DNA of 64,000 bases, from NCBI GenBank assembly GCA_028346125.1, contig JAOMEV010000004.1:30297-94296 (forward strand), in the 5' to 3' direction. The translations under genes were made by a program, and so were the position numbers. The notes below the pieces were generated by a model. The model did not search any database. It was not told the DNA's origin and saw nothing but the letters and a program-made list of their open reading frames with translations. Every line of letters begins with the position of its first letter. Within the stretch, counting starts at the first letter, position 1. Below are positions 42,553 to 51,565 of this stretch, one piece after another. This DNA comes from Bacteriovoracales bacterium. GTDB lineage: Bacteria > Bdellovibrionota > Bacteriovoracia > Bacteriovoracales > Bacteriovoracaceae.

Positions 42553-43626
42553 TTAGGGTTGTCCATACATATAAGTCTTTTGATCCCCTTTTAGAACTCC
42601 TGTTCTCATCCAAACCGAAATGAATCCAATAGTCCCATCAGGGCATGTTTTTGGATTGAAGGAATGGAGATAACCCGACTCGATAAAGGCAATGGGATTC
42701 ACCTTTGTACTCGTTGGAGCGTAAAACTTTTTAAGCTGGCTTCTTGTATACTTTTTACCTTTTGTATCAAATACAAAAAATTCTTGAGATTTTTCGCATT
42801 TGCTATCTGCTATAGTGGCATAAAGTTCCTGGGCCTTGTGGTAATGACCTTGATAGAAAGTACCTTTCCTCTGGTTGGTTAATCCTATTTCATGATCGAA
42901 GAGCTCTCCATTTATTGACTTAATTCTTAGCATTCCATAGGCGCCTGCTATCTCTGTGTAGTAGTAGCCCCCTCTAAACTTGGCCGAACCAGCATCTTCT
43001 CTGCTTACATAAAAGGGTATCCAAGCCGCACTCATCCAGAGGTCTTTTAGATCTTTAAGTCCAAAATTATATCGAGAACCCTTTTTATTGTTTATGTATT
43101 TCAGGCCATCTTTCCATTTTTTTGCATAAGCATCTATATGTCTTCTAAGCTTTGCTGGTGCCGTTAGCTTCTTGGCGGTTGATCGACCCAATTTTTTTGC
43201 AACTTTAGATTGATTAATCATGTTCTTATGAGGAGTAAGACCTCTAAAGTCTTTGTGGAGACCATTCATCATAGGATCAAAGCACTTGCGAAAAACTTTT
43301 GGGTTATCTATGACTGCCTTAACGTGCTTAAGCTGAGTCATTACTGTGTCCAGTTCACCAACACATTTAGTTCTCTGCTTTCTACTTATAGAAGGGTCAG
43401 TACTTATTAAAACAGATGCTCTCTTACAACCTTTCATAGGACTAGAAAGCAGATTATGAAACTTCTTAAGGTATAGAATGACTTGTTTAAAAAGGGCCTC
43501 GTTTTCTTTAGTATGCGGAGCTTTAGTTTTATTAAGACACTCTACTCTGACAGCAGATGCCTCATGAACTCCACAAAAAAAGATCAAACATGACAAAAAG
43601 AAGTTCCTGCACTTATATCTCAACAT
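42553..43626 (-). CDS. Periplasmic DddY-like DMSP lyase candidate (cupin)
   Basis: A 357-residue secreted protein: signal peptide (about 1-25, ending ASA), a helical Cys-containing domain (about 27-180), then a cupin-like barrel. The barrel contains His261, His263, Glu267 and Tyr269 in GHYHKAQELYATI, then His321 in SGYLHSFNP, and WMRTG. DddY (periplasmic, about 400 residues) uses His265, Glu269, Tyr271 and His338, so spacing (H-x3-E-x-Y) and order agree. DddY-type enzymes split dimethylsulfoniopropionate into DMS and acrylate. The ribosome site AGGAGGAG is strong and a FliA-like promoter lies upstream. No acrylate or DMSP-uptake genes adjoin. Other cupin functions remain possible. Confidence 0.6.
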   Translation of the reverse strand: MLRYKCRNFFLSCLIFFCGVHEASAVRVECLNKTKAPHTKENEALFKQVILYLKKFHNLLSSPMKGCKRASVLISTDPSISRKQRTKCVGELDTVMTQLKHVKAVIDNPKVFRKCFDPMMNGLHKDFRGLTPHKNMINQSKVAKKLGRSTAKKLTAPAKLRRHIDAYAKKWKDGLKYINNKKGSRYNFGLKDLKDLWMSAAWIPFYVSREDAGSAKFRGGYYYTEIAGAYGMLRIKSINGELFDHEIGLTNQRKGTFYQGHYHKAQELYATIADSKCEKSQEFFVFDTKGKKYTRSQLKKFYAPTSTKVNPIAFIESGYLHSFNPKTCPDGTIGFISVWMRTGVLKGDQKTYMYGQP

Positions 43627-43656
43627 AATCTCCTCCTATGACTTTTTCTCTTAAAT

Positions 43657-43683
43657 TTATCGAATATTTTTTACAAAACCTAA
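43657..43683 (-). promoter_or_regulatory. Candidate sigma-28 (FliA-type) promoter for the DddY-like gene
   Basis: Read on the minus strand: TTAGGTTT (43676-43683), 11 bases, TTCGATAA (43657-43664). It matches the FliA consensus in 6 of 8 positions in each element and ends about 30 bases before the ATG at 43626. It is AT-rich, so a chance match is possible. Confidence 0.4.
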
Positions 43684-43830
43684 AATCGTAAAAGAGAATT
43701 TTTTAGGTGTTCACCCACTTTTAAAAATCTTTTATTTATTATTAATTAGGGCGAACTTTTATAAAATAAACTTAATTGATCCTGCGTTTTATTGAGACCA
43801 AAAAATTAATCAATTTTCTATGTTCAATCT

Positions 43831-43857
43831 TAAGAATTAAAAAAAAATAATCGATAA
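43831..43857 (+). promoter_or_regulatory. Candidate sigma-28-like promoter for the large secreted protein gene
   Basis: TAAGAATT (43831-43838), 11 bases, ATCGATAA (43850-43857), with 5 of 8 and 6 of 8 matches to the FliA elements and the exact spacer. It ends 38 bases before the ATG at 43896 and faces away from a similar element on the minus strand at 43657-43683. Confidence 0.35.
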
Positions 43858-43895
43858 TAAAGTAATAGGGGAAAAAGGATTGATAGATAAAGAGA

Positions 43896-45791
43896 ATGAA
43901 AAATAAAAGAAAGTTAACTTACCTCATTTCAAAACTTATTATTTTTTTTTCCTTCTATTCAGAAGTTAAAGGAAAAGAAATTTGGATGCCAGGAGGTTTA
44001 CCAGTAGACCCCAACGGCAATGTTATTTTCGTATCTTCGTTTAAAAAGGTGACTAGCTTTAAAAGTCAAGGAGGGTTAAGCATCACACCCCAATTGGGGG
44101 CCAAAGCTTTTGCCCGAACAGTGGTCATAAATTTAACTAAAGATAAAAACTTAAAACCTATCGACGCGGGAAAGTATTTAAAAGGTGAAGATGTTTTAAA
44201 TGATGGATCTGGGTTTAGAGTTATTCAAACAAGGCAGGGCTCTCTGGGTCTCTCGCTTCCTATTGGCCTTCCAATAGGAGTCGGTGTAGGTGTACGGGTG
44301 GTTGGAGGAGTTTATTATAATACCGTGAGGCATGTAAAAAAATATAAAGGGATAAAAAAGCTTCCTCTCATTTCAAAAATACCTTCAAGTTTTGAAGATT
44401 TTCAAAAGTATCAGCTTAACGACTCCTTAAGTTTTATGACAAGTGGGACGATTGCCTTCAATATCGGCATAAAATTAGGGTTAGCACGTCTTAGTACATC
44501 TTATTTTGCGGAAGGAGATTGGATTACAACCGTTGAAAAAACTTCTCCCGTTCATGTTAAGGCCAGTTACAGGGTCCAGAAATTGAGGGGTCTTTCTAAA
44601 GGAGGAGGAGTATCCCGGGCCTCCCTTTCCCTCAATAATATGACTAAATTTTCTGACCTTTTAACTTACGAATTTAATTTACAAAATAAAGCAGGGCTTA
44701 TGGCGTACCACCATTTTTTAAAGGGAGACCTTTTAAAAGCAAGAGAAATATATCTTAAATCAATGGGCATCGATGCTTTTAAAGGGAAAAAACAATACAC
44801 TTCGTCTGTCAAAATGATCCAAAAAGAAAAGTCTTTTTCTGAAGAAGATTACCTATCTGCTGGTATCACAATTCCTTTTTTAATTAGTGCCAAACGTAAA
44901 TCTGGAAAAAACTTTCAATTATCTAATTTTCAGGAATTAAGGAAAAACATCATAGGAACGAATTACATAGGAATTTTTAAAGAAAAAAGCAAAACAACAG
45001 GTTTTCTTAGTAAAAATTCACACCGCTTAGTTATGTTTGCGGGAAAATTTCAAGATGTGTCAAAAATAGAAGCTGGTGAAAAAAAGACACTTAACTACCG
45101 CTTTGCAGGTAATTATAAGTATGAGTACCATCGTGATAAATTCGATCAGGTCAAATTTTTTGAAGAGCTCCATAAGCTTTCTCACAGGATCGGGTTTACC
45201 AACGATTTGCTGAAAATAATAACTAAAATACCGGACAAAAAATTAGGTTTTGTTCAAATTCAGGCCGATTTGATTATTTCAAACCAGGCCATTTTTAACC
45301 TTATGAAAATGAAGGAAAGAAAAGAACTCAAATCGTTACATATTGAGGGAGAAAGGTTTGTCAAAGATTGGTTTAAAAGAAAAACAAAACTTGTCTTTCC
45401 CTTATGTAGTGATGAAATAATAGAGGTTTGCTATAAGTTCTTTTCTAACCAAACAAAAAAAGGAATCAGTGAAATCAATGAGGGTTTAACGGAGATGAGT
45501 GATGTTTTTTTGAGGAATAAGGGTACTATTAAAGAATTTGTTAAAGGCATGTCTTTAATGGGGGAAGGTTTATCAAAAAATAAATTTACATTTAGAGTTT
45601 TCCGCCATCTTTTAAAAAAGGCGGGTGACCACCATTTGGTTGTAACTTGGCAAGGTGAAAAAATTCCCAGAGGAGAGAAGGTTCTCATCCAATCAAAAAC
45701 AACTGCCTACGAAGGTATAGATGTTAGGGGAAATAATGAAGTATCAAAGAAGGCCAGAAAAATCATTTTAAATTTTTTAAATAAAAATTAA
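43896..45791 (+). CDS. Large secreted protein of unknown function, paralog of 56306-58198
   Basis: A 631-residue exported protein with a signal peptide (about 1-27). Glycine-rich, alternating hydrophobic stretches (SLGLSLPIGLPIGVGVGVRVVGG and SLSFMTSGTIAFNIGIKLGLARL) suggest beta strands, and the C-terminal third is basic. It aligns along its whole length with the 630-residue protein at 56306-58198: both have (D)(S/E)L-F/Y-xTSGxIxF, IPFL, FAGxFQ/NYQK, GFxxIQ...ISNxAxFxLMK and a NKFTF/NRFVF stretch in the same order. No known domain is seen. It ends six bases from a convergent gene. Outer membrane or cell-surface location is a guess from composition. Confidence 0.75.
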   Translation: MKNKRKLTYLISKLIIFFSFYSEVKGKEIWMPGGLPVDPNGNVIFVSSFKKVTSFKSQGGLSITPQLGAKAFARTVVINLTKDKNLKPIDAGKYLKGEDVLNDGSGFRVIQTRQGSLGLSLPIGLPIGVGVGVRVVGGVYYNTVRHVKKYKGIKKLPLISKIPSSFEDFQKYQLNDSLSFMTSGTIAFNIGIKLGLARLSTSYFAEGDWITTVEKTSPVHVKASYRVQKLRGLSKGGGVSRASLSLNNMTKFSDLLTYEFNLQNKAGLMAYHHFLKGDLLKAREIYLKSMGIDAFKGKKQYTSSVKMIQKEKSFSEEDYLSAGITIPFLISAKRKSGKNFQLSNFQELRKNIIGTNYIGIFKEKSKTTGFLSKNSHRLVMFAGKFQDVSKIEAGEKKTLNYRFAGNYKYEYHRDKFDQVKFFEELHKLSHRIGFTNDLLKIITKIPDKKLGFVQIQADLIISNQAIFNLMKMKERKELKSLHIEGERFVKDWFKRKTKLVFPLCSDEIIEVCYKFFSNQTKKGISEINEGLTEMSDVFLRNKGTIKEFVKGMSLMGEGLSKNKFTFRVFRHLLKKAGDHHLVVTWQGEKIPRGEKVLIQSKTTAYEGIDVRGNNEVSKKARKIILNFLNKN

Positions 45792-45796
45792 TTCAG

Positions 45797-47512
45797 TTAA
45801 AGCTTAATAAAAATTGTCTTATTTTTACCAACCCAAACTTTGTCATTAGCGATAAAGCTCTTAATAAGCCATGCTGTTAATTTTGTAGACTCAATTCCAA
45901 AAGGAAGCCTTGCTTTCTTTAATTCCAAGCTAAAAGTTTTTTCTTTTTCATTGAAGCTAAGGTTTCCCTCAATTCCAATAGATGTTTCAATTTTAGAAAG
46001 AATTAGTGTACCATTAAGGGATAATTTATTGTTGTTAATCACTATAGAAATTCCCCTAAGATATTTCTTTTCATTTCTAATTTTTTCCATTCCCTTTTTT
46101 GATGAAAATGGATTAAAAAACTGGGCCTTTGATAAAATGTTTTGAAGATCACTTTTATTTTTAATTGATCCCTTATTTTCGGTTTTGCTAATTTTATCAC
46201 AATTAGGTTTTTCCTCACTTTCAACACTGTTAATATTATTGATAACGATATGACCATTTTTCAAACACGATTGAATTGTTTTGGGAAGCTCTGTAAAAAC
46301 CTCTTTCTTATTTTTCGCACATTTTGTTCTTAAATCTTTTAAAAGAATGGCCTTCTTGGAATCAGCTATACAAATCTCTGTTGCAAAAAAGGTGAGGCTT
46401 TTATTAACATCAATTTTCTTTGGAATAATTTTAAAAGAGGTTCCTTTAATTTTATCCTTTACCGAAATACTTCCAAGCTTAGGTACACGGAGACCATTGA
46501 GGCAATCATCAACTAAATCTTTAGGCTCAAAGTTTTTGTTTCTTATTGGTTTTTTTTCACAAACAACTTGAGCTGATGGGACTTCTACCTGCATGTTACT
46601 TTTAATTACTGTGGGGTTTTTGGTGTCAAATTCCGTAAAATCTAAAAAAATTTTCTCAATTCCTATCTCTATTCCCTGTTCATGCAAATTAAAGTAGTTC
46701 ATTTTTGCTTTCAACCTTATTTCTTTCGGAATTTTTTCTCCCTTTTTAGGCCTCATATGAATAGAAAAGTCCGCAGTTTTAGATAGGCTGCCCCTTTCTC
46801 GCTCCATATAGGGTTTATTTTTTAAATAGTTATTACAAAGGACCTGGGGATAGCCAGAGGCCTTTTTGGGTACCGAGTAATTCAAGGGCTTTAACATAAC
46901 TCCATTAAGGCATTTGAGTAAAATGTCGTCGCTCATTTTGGGGCTTCTTTTTTTTTCAGAAGGGCAAGTGATATCTAAATTAAAAGCTGTTAAATCCAGA
47001 TTATCCATTTTTAATTCTAAACTGGGTGCCTGAACCTGAGGGCAAAGAGGGTTAAGCTTTAAAGAAACGTCGCGGGAACTCACTTTTCTTAGATCTTCTA
47101 AGGCCGTGTTTTTTTCAAGGAGCATTTGAAATCTTGCCATCTTATTACTAATAGAAAGACCTAATTTTTCTCCTCCAGTTTCTTTTGTTCTGGGCCGTGG
47201 CCCAAAAAAGCTATACTTCTCTCTTTTGGGATTTTTTTTAAAAAAAATTTTTGAATCTATAATACTTATATTTTCCTTCTTTAGGTCAATAATGTCGATG
47301 TCACCACTAGACATTTGAACCGAATCAAAGCTAACTTTTCCTATAGGTCCATCATGAAAAACACCTTTTTTTGGGCTATCGTAATTAATTTCTTTTACCC
47401 TAACATCCAAGAAGAGAGGGGCTTCCTCCGCTAGGGACATCCTGATTAAACCAGTAAAAATGAATAGGGAAATGAATAAATAAGTAACAAACTCTTTTTG
47501 TTGAGACTTCAT
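45797..47512 (-). CDS. Secreted protein with three Cys-x18-CLNG modules
   Basis: A 571-residue exported protein with signal peptide (about 1-28, SLA-EE). Three modules repeat the pattern Cys, 18 or so residues, then CLNG or CLKNG: Cys183-Cys201 (KCLNG), Cys318-Cys337 (DCLNG) and Cys398-Cys416 (SCLKNG). Strong beta-type stretches lie between them, and the paired cysteines probably form disulfides in the periplasm. The C-terminal part (SLNGTLILSKIETSIGIEGNLSF, LPFGIESTKLTAWLIKSF) is reminiscent of lipid-binding beta-sandwich proteins, without proof. AACAGGAG precedes the ATG. It converges on the neighbouring secreted protein (6-bp gap). Function unknown. Confidence 0.7.
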   Translation of the reverse strand: MKSQQKEFVTYLFISLFIFTGLIRMSLAEEAPLFLDVRVKEINYDSPKKGVFHDGPIGKVSFDSVQMSSGDIDIIDLKKENISIIDSKIFFKKNPKREKYSFFGPRPRTKETGGEKLGLSISNKMARFQMLLEKNTALEDLRKVSSRDVSLKLNPLCPQVQAPSLELKMDNLDLTAFNLDITCPSEKKRSPKMSDDILLKCLNGVMLKPLNYSVPKKASGYPQVLCNNYLKNKPYMERERGSLSKTADFSIHMRPKKGEKIPKEIRLKAKMNYFNLHEQGIEIGIEKIFLDFTEFDTKNPTVIKSNMQVEVPSAQVVCEKKPIRNKNFEPKDLVDDCLNGLRVPKLGSISVKDKIKGTSFKIIPKKIDVNKSLTFFATEICIADSKKAILLKDLRTKCAKNKKEVFTELPKTIQSCLKNGHIVINNINSVESEEKPNCDKISKTENKGSIKNKSDLQNILSKAQFFNPFSSKKGMEKIRNEKKYLRGISIVINNNKLSLNGTLILSKIETSIGIEGNLSFNEKEKTFSLELKKARLPFGIESTKLTAWLIKSFIANDKVWVGKNKTIFIKL

Positions 47513-47930
47513 TGAAAAGTTCTCCTGTTAAGAAGATATTTTATAAGAAAATAAGGAAAATTTTTTTTTTTATAAACTCTAAACTGAACTTTTTACTTTT
47601 TTTAATAATATATGAGCTAAGACATCCCATTTCTCCTTAATTAAGAAGGGTTTACCAAGTATGAAAAAGATTAGTTTACTTTTAAATCTTGGTGGGACTA
47701 TTTCCGTATAATTGAAGGTTAACGATGGAACCACAATTGTCATTAAGTTACCTGTCCTGAGCTAAATTAATATATTTATTAAGGCGTTTTGCTGTGCGCT
47801 ATCCCTTGGAAGGCCCTAAATCCTTATTTAATTTTAAACCATCTTTATGTTAAGTAATGGATATAAAAATATTGTGTTTATACGATTAAATGCACTATTT
47901 ATATAAATGCAGAATTAAAAGGAAAAGAGA
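47513..47930. other. Intergenic region, 418 bp, AT-rich
   Basis: No gene seen. At about 47651-47689 lies a segment similar to 40484-40522; its frame reads LPSMKKISLLLNLGGTISV before a stop, which recalls the N-terminus of L-asparaginases (LGGTIS), so a decayed gene start is possible. Near 47872-47901, TTGTGT and TATTTA separated by 18 bases form a weak candidate promoter for the ChrA gene. Confidence 0.35.
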
Positions 47931-49010
47931 TTGAAACCCCTTTCAGATATTCTAAAATTATTTTTTCATTTAGGTCTTGTCGCTTTTGGAGGTCCTGCAG
48001 CACATATTGCAATGATCCATAAAGAAGTTGTAGAAAAAAGAAAATGGATGGATGAAAAGCACTTCCTTGATCTTGTTGGGGCGACTTCTCTTATACCCGG
48101 ACCTAACTCAACAGAGATGGTCATTCATTGCGGTTTTCATAGAGGAGGAGTCTTAGGCTTAATTGTTGCTGGTGTTTCATTTATTCTACCTGCCTGTTTA
48201 CTGACTGGTCTTCTGGCCTACTTCTATACTCTTGCTTACAAAATACCAAACTTTGAAATGTATATGATTGGTATTAGGCCAGTTGTTATTATTCTTATTT
48301 TACAGGCCCTTCAAAAGCTTTGGAAAAAAGCTATCAAAGGGCACGAACTTACTTTTGTTGCGATTCTTGTCGTTCTTCTAGGCTTTAGTGGAGTCGGTGA
48401 AGTTGTGGCCTTGTTTATAGGCGCCATTTTTGGCCTTACCCTTCTAAAGGCCAAAAGTTTTATTCAACTGAAAAGTGTTGCTTTGCCTTCCCTATTTTGG
48501 GTTTTTACCAAAATTGGCTCCGTTTTGTTTGGAAGTGGTTATGTTCTTATAGCTTATCTTCAAGATGAAATTGTAGAAAAAAGAGGGTGGCTCACAAGTA
48601 CTCAAATCGCAGATGCTGTGGCGATAGGACAGTTCACACCCGGTCCTGTCTTATCAACGTCTACATTCGTAGGCTATCTCCTTAGTGGGTTTGAAGGTGC
48701 CTTACTGGCCTCTATTGGCATTTTTTTACCTTCCTTTATTTTTGTTTATGCTTTGAACCCACTCATTCCTAAAATGAGGAATTCAAAGAACTTTTCTCTT
48801 CTTCTTGATAGTGTAAATGCAGCAGCTGTGGGTTTAATGGCCTATGCTCTCTACCCACTTGGAAAAATATCGTTTGGAGACCCTATTGGTATTGGTATTT
48901 TCTTTGTTATTTTGGGGATTGTATGGAAATTTCCAAAGGTGAGTTCGGTTAGGCTTGTTGGTCTTGGATTAATTTTGGGTGTTTTAGCTGTTAGTATTAA
49001 ATTAGGTTAG
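47931..49010 (+). CDS. chrA: Chromate transporter family protein (ChrA)
   Basis: A 359-residue inner-membrane protein with two repeated CHR domains. Each begins with the family signature: FHLGLVAFGGPAAHIAMIHKE with LIPGPNSTEM in the first, and FTKIGSVLFGSGYVLIAYLQDE with FTPGPVLSTSTFVG in the second, each followed by a stretch of hydrophobic helices. Long-chain ChrA exports chromate, driven by proton gradient. The TTG start is supported by GGAAAAGAG just upstream. It stands alone, not in a metal-resistance operon. Chromate is the family assignment; another anion is possible. Confidence 0.9.
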   Translation: MKPLSDILKLFFHLGLVAFGGPAAHIAMIHKEVVEKRKWMDEKHFLDLVGATSLIPGPNSTEMVIHCGFHRGGVLGLIVAGVSFILPACLLTGLLAYFYTLAYKIPNFEMYMIGIRPVVIILILQALQKLWKKAIKGHELTFVAILVVLLGFSGVGEVVALFIGAIFGLTLLKAKSFIQLKSVALPSLFWVFTKIGSVLFGSGYVLIAYLQDEIVEKRGWLTSTQIADAVAIGQFTPGPVLSTSTFVGYLLSGFEGALLASIGIFLPSFIFVYALNPLIPKMRNSKNFSLLLDSVNAAAVGLMAYALYPLGKISFGDPIGIGIFFVILGIVWKFPKVSSVRLVGLGLILGVLAVSIKLG

Positions 49011-49122
49011 ATGTCTCCCTTTTCATATAAAAGTTGAGCAAAATATTCTTTTTAAAATGTTTATTGGATGGTTAGACCATTAGGGTTATGATTAAAAAAA
49101 ATCCCTGAATAAAGGAATAATC

Positions 49123-50061
49123 ATGAAAGTAAAGTTTCTTATTCTTTGTCTTTTTGCTTCTGTTGCTCACGCTAATGTCTATAAAGGAAGCCAGTTTTCT
49201 GAAGTTTGGAAGTTATTAAAAAGTGATAGGTATAGAGGTGACTTACCTCATGAAAAGGTTAGTGCATGGAATTTTGGTTTTATGGCAAGACATATTAAAA
49301 AGGATTCAAAACGAACCGTAACAGATAAGAGAGATGTACGGCCAGATTTTAAAAAAAGAATACATACGAGTGGAGTATGCCTAAAGGGAACTTGGAATAT
49401 TACTAAAAAAAGTCAATTTACAGGTCTTTTTAAAAAAGGCTCAGTTGGTATGATTATAGCGAGGGCCTCCTCTTCTCTAACGGCCGTTTCCAGCTTAAGT
49501 AAGGATGTGAGGTTTTTGGGAATGGCGGGAAAAGTTTATCCGACAAAAAATAGTAAATCTAAAGAGCATCTGAAGACGGCAAACTTTCTTTTGATCGAGG
49601 ACTTTGGTGGAAGTCGAACGACATCCTTTTTAGAAGCAACCCTTTCTAATAATCCTAAGCAGACAATTCATAAAGAATTGGCAACCCTTGCAAAAGGACC
49701 GATAGCTCTTTCTTTGAAGGTGGCCTTTGATAAGGCAGACAAGCATGGAGACATCAGGCAACTTTATCAATTTTCAGAAATGGGTCTGAAGGACCCAAAG
49801 AAAGCTATAGCTCCAAAGTATTTAGAGTTAAAAGCGAGAAAAAGAGATGTTAAAAGAATCCCTGACTTTCGGCATGAGCTAAATATAGAAAATTACCCTA
49901 ATGGTATACATTACGATATTTTCATAACAAATGATGATAAAAAGAAAGACTGGATGAAAGTTGGATATATTCATTTTGATGATAGTGTGGCCTCGAAAAG
50001 TTGCGATCGAAGGCTTCATTTTTATCATCCAAAGTGGAAAGAAATTAAACATAATAAATAA
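49123..50061 (+). CDS. Secreted catalase-like superfamily protein, divergent
   Basis: A 312-residue exported protein with signal peptide (about 1-18, AHA). The middle is reminiscent of the catalase-like fold: RIHTSGVCLKGTW, KKGSVGMIIARASSSLTAVSS, and KTANFLLIEDFGGSRTTSF, which parallel the small catalase-related proteins (SrpA type), where a polar loop is followed by a fold-core strand and DF-x-L. The heme-binding Tyr and distal His are not certain, so catalase or peroxidase activity should not be assumed. AGGAATAATC precedes the ATG. A perfect 13-bp terminator hairpin follows. The family call rests on pattern only. Confidence 0.45.
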   Translation: MKVKFLILCLFASVAHANVYKGSQFSEVWKLLKSDRYRGDLPHEKVSAWNFGFMARHIKKDSKRTVTDKRDVRPDFKKRIHTSGVCLKGTWNITKKSQFTGLFKKGSVGMIIARASSSLTAVSSLSKDVRFLGMAGKVYPTKNSKSKEHLKTANFLLIEDFGGSRTTSFLEATLSNNPKQTIHKELATLAKGPIALSLKVAFDKADKHGDIRQLYQFSEMGLKDPKKAIAPKYLELKARKRDVKRIPDFRHELNIENYPNGIHYDIFITNDDKKKDWMKVGYIHFDDSVASKSCDRRLHFYHPKWKEIKHNK

Positions 50062-50084
50062 GTATTTTTATTTGATTAGAGATT

Positions 50085-50118
50085 AACTTTTTCAGGCTTT
50101 GTGGCCTGAAAAAGTTTT
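50085..50118 (+). terminator. Strong terminator after the catalase-like gene
   Basis: A perfect 13-bp stem, AACTTTTTCAGGC with GCCTGAAAAAGTT, surrounds a six-base loop and is followed by a short T-run, 24 bases after the stop at 50061. It is the longest perfect hairpin I noticed in the window. Confidence 0.85.
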
Positions 50119-50304
50119 CGTTATTTCTGAAAGTAATCCACTTGTTAAATCGAATATTTGGGATGGTCGTTAATAGATTGGCGTTCTTGTGTCTGCCTTT
50201 ATTTTAAAATCAAACACCTTTGTTTGAGTGGATTTTATTTAATTTTTTTAATACAATTTTTTTAGAAAATTACGATTATCTTATTATGGAAAGGAAAATA
50301 GACA

Positions 50305-51552
50305 TTGGCTTTTTCGACTCATCTAATTTTAAGTTTAATAATCATTATTACTTCAGGTCACATAGTACGTTTTTTAGGAAAAAAAATACACTTACCCTCT
50401 GCTCTTCCCCTTATGGCCTTAGGACTTTTAATTGGGCCAGAAGGTCTGGATGTTATATCGAATGATTATATTAAAATTTCTCCTTATTTTTCAAAAATTG
50501 CTTTTGTCATACTTTTAATTCGTGCTGGAATTGGTTTATCTCCGGATATATTGAAAAGGTTTTTATCGACGGCATTTTTTCTGGGTATCATTCCACTTTT
50601 TCTAGAAGGCTTTACTCTTTCTTTTTTGGGTAAAAATTTACTTTTCGAAAATTGGATAATGGCGATACTTTTTTCAACAATTATTATGTGTGAATCTCCG
50701 GCCATTATATTTCCAATGATGCTTAAAATGAGAAAAAAAAGGCTTGGAACCGAAAAAATGATTCCTAATAAAATGATGGTCAAGACTTTAGGAAACATAA
50801 TTATTGTTCAAATTCTTATTTTTTTTACCATTGATTTTGTACTTTTCAATGAAGGGAAAAGAGTTTCTTTTTTACCTTACTATCTTTTTCCTCTTAATAT
50901 TTTATTTGGAGTTTTTGTAGGAACATTTTTTGGTAAAATTATTTCTTGGAAAAAGATAACTGACCTAGAAAATAAAAAAAGTACTTATGGTGCCACAATA
51001 TTTCTTATAATATTGTCATCAATTCTTTTTTTTGGCCTTGGATATTTTAAAATTGAAAATATTCTGTGTGTTATTTTCTTTGCTATTTTTTCTTGTAAGC
51101 ATCTTAAAAAGAAAAAATCATTGATTGATAATCATTTATTTGAAATTTGGTCTCTTTTTGAAATTTTTCTGTTTTTTAATCTTGGAACACAAATTAAATT
51201 AAGTGTTTTTAAAGATTTCCCTACTTTTGCAAATGTCCTAATTATTATTATAGGAGCACACCTTGTTAGGCAATTAATATTGGGCCTTATATTATTAAAA
51301 TCTAAATACTCTAAGAGAGAAGCGCTTTATATAGGTTTCGCTAATTTTCCCAAAGCTACAATTCAGGCCGTTTATGGAGGATTACCGCTAATTATTTTTT
51401 CCCAAATGAACTTATTTCACCTTGTTAAAGAAGCTGAAATTATTCTCATGGCCGCCGTTTGTTCAATTATTTTAACAGCTCCTCTTGGGGCCTTTTTAAT
51501 TGACAAAATGGCGAATAAACTACTTCAAAAAGAATACGAAAAAATAAATTAA
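50305..51552 (+). CDS. Cation/proton antiporter (CPA2 type)
   Basis: A 415-residue inner-membrane protein with about 11-12 hydrophobic segments. The N-terminal region HIVRFLGKKIHLPSALPLMALGLLIGPEGL resembles the KefB/NapA-type motif, with LIRAGIGLSPDIL as the following helix. Exchange of Na+ or K+ for protons is the family role. The TTG start at 50305 has GGAAAA upstream. No TrkA-N or KTN regulatory domain is attached. It converges on a CheY gene 14 bases beyond. Ion specificity is not readable. Confidence 0.8.
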   Translation: MAFSTHLILSLIIIITSGHIVRFLGKKIHLPSALPLMALGLLIGPEGLDVISNDYIKISPYFSKIAFVILLIRAGIGLSPDILKRFLSTAFFLGIIPLFLEGFTLSFLGKNLLFENWIMAILFSTIIMCESPAIIFPMMLKMRKKRLGTEKMIPNKMMVKTLGNIIIVQILIFFTIDFVLFNEGKRVSFLPYYLFPLNILFGVFVGTFFGKIISWKKITDLENKKSTYGATIFLIILSSILFFGLGYFKIENILCVIFFAIFSCKHLKKKKSLIDNHLFEIWSLFEIFLFFNLGTQIKLSVFKDFPTFANVLIIIIGAHLVRQLILGLILLKSKYSKREALYIGFANFPKATIQAVYGGLPLIIFSQMNLFHLVKEAEIILMAAVCSIILTAPLGAFLIDKMANKLLQKEYEKIN

Positions 51553-51565
51553 ATGGGATAAGTCA

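Noticed and set aside
47640..47709. L-asparaginase gene start
   Set aside because: Only about 20 residues resemble the family before a stop codon, with no catalytic region downstream; kept as a weak remnant note.
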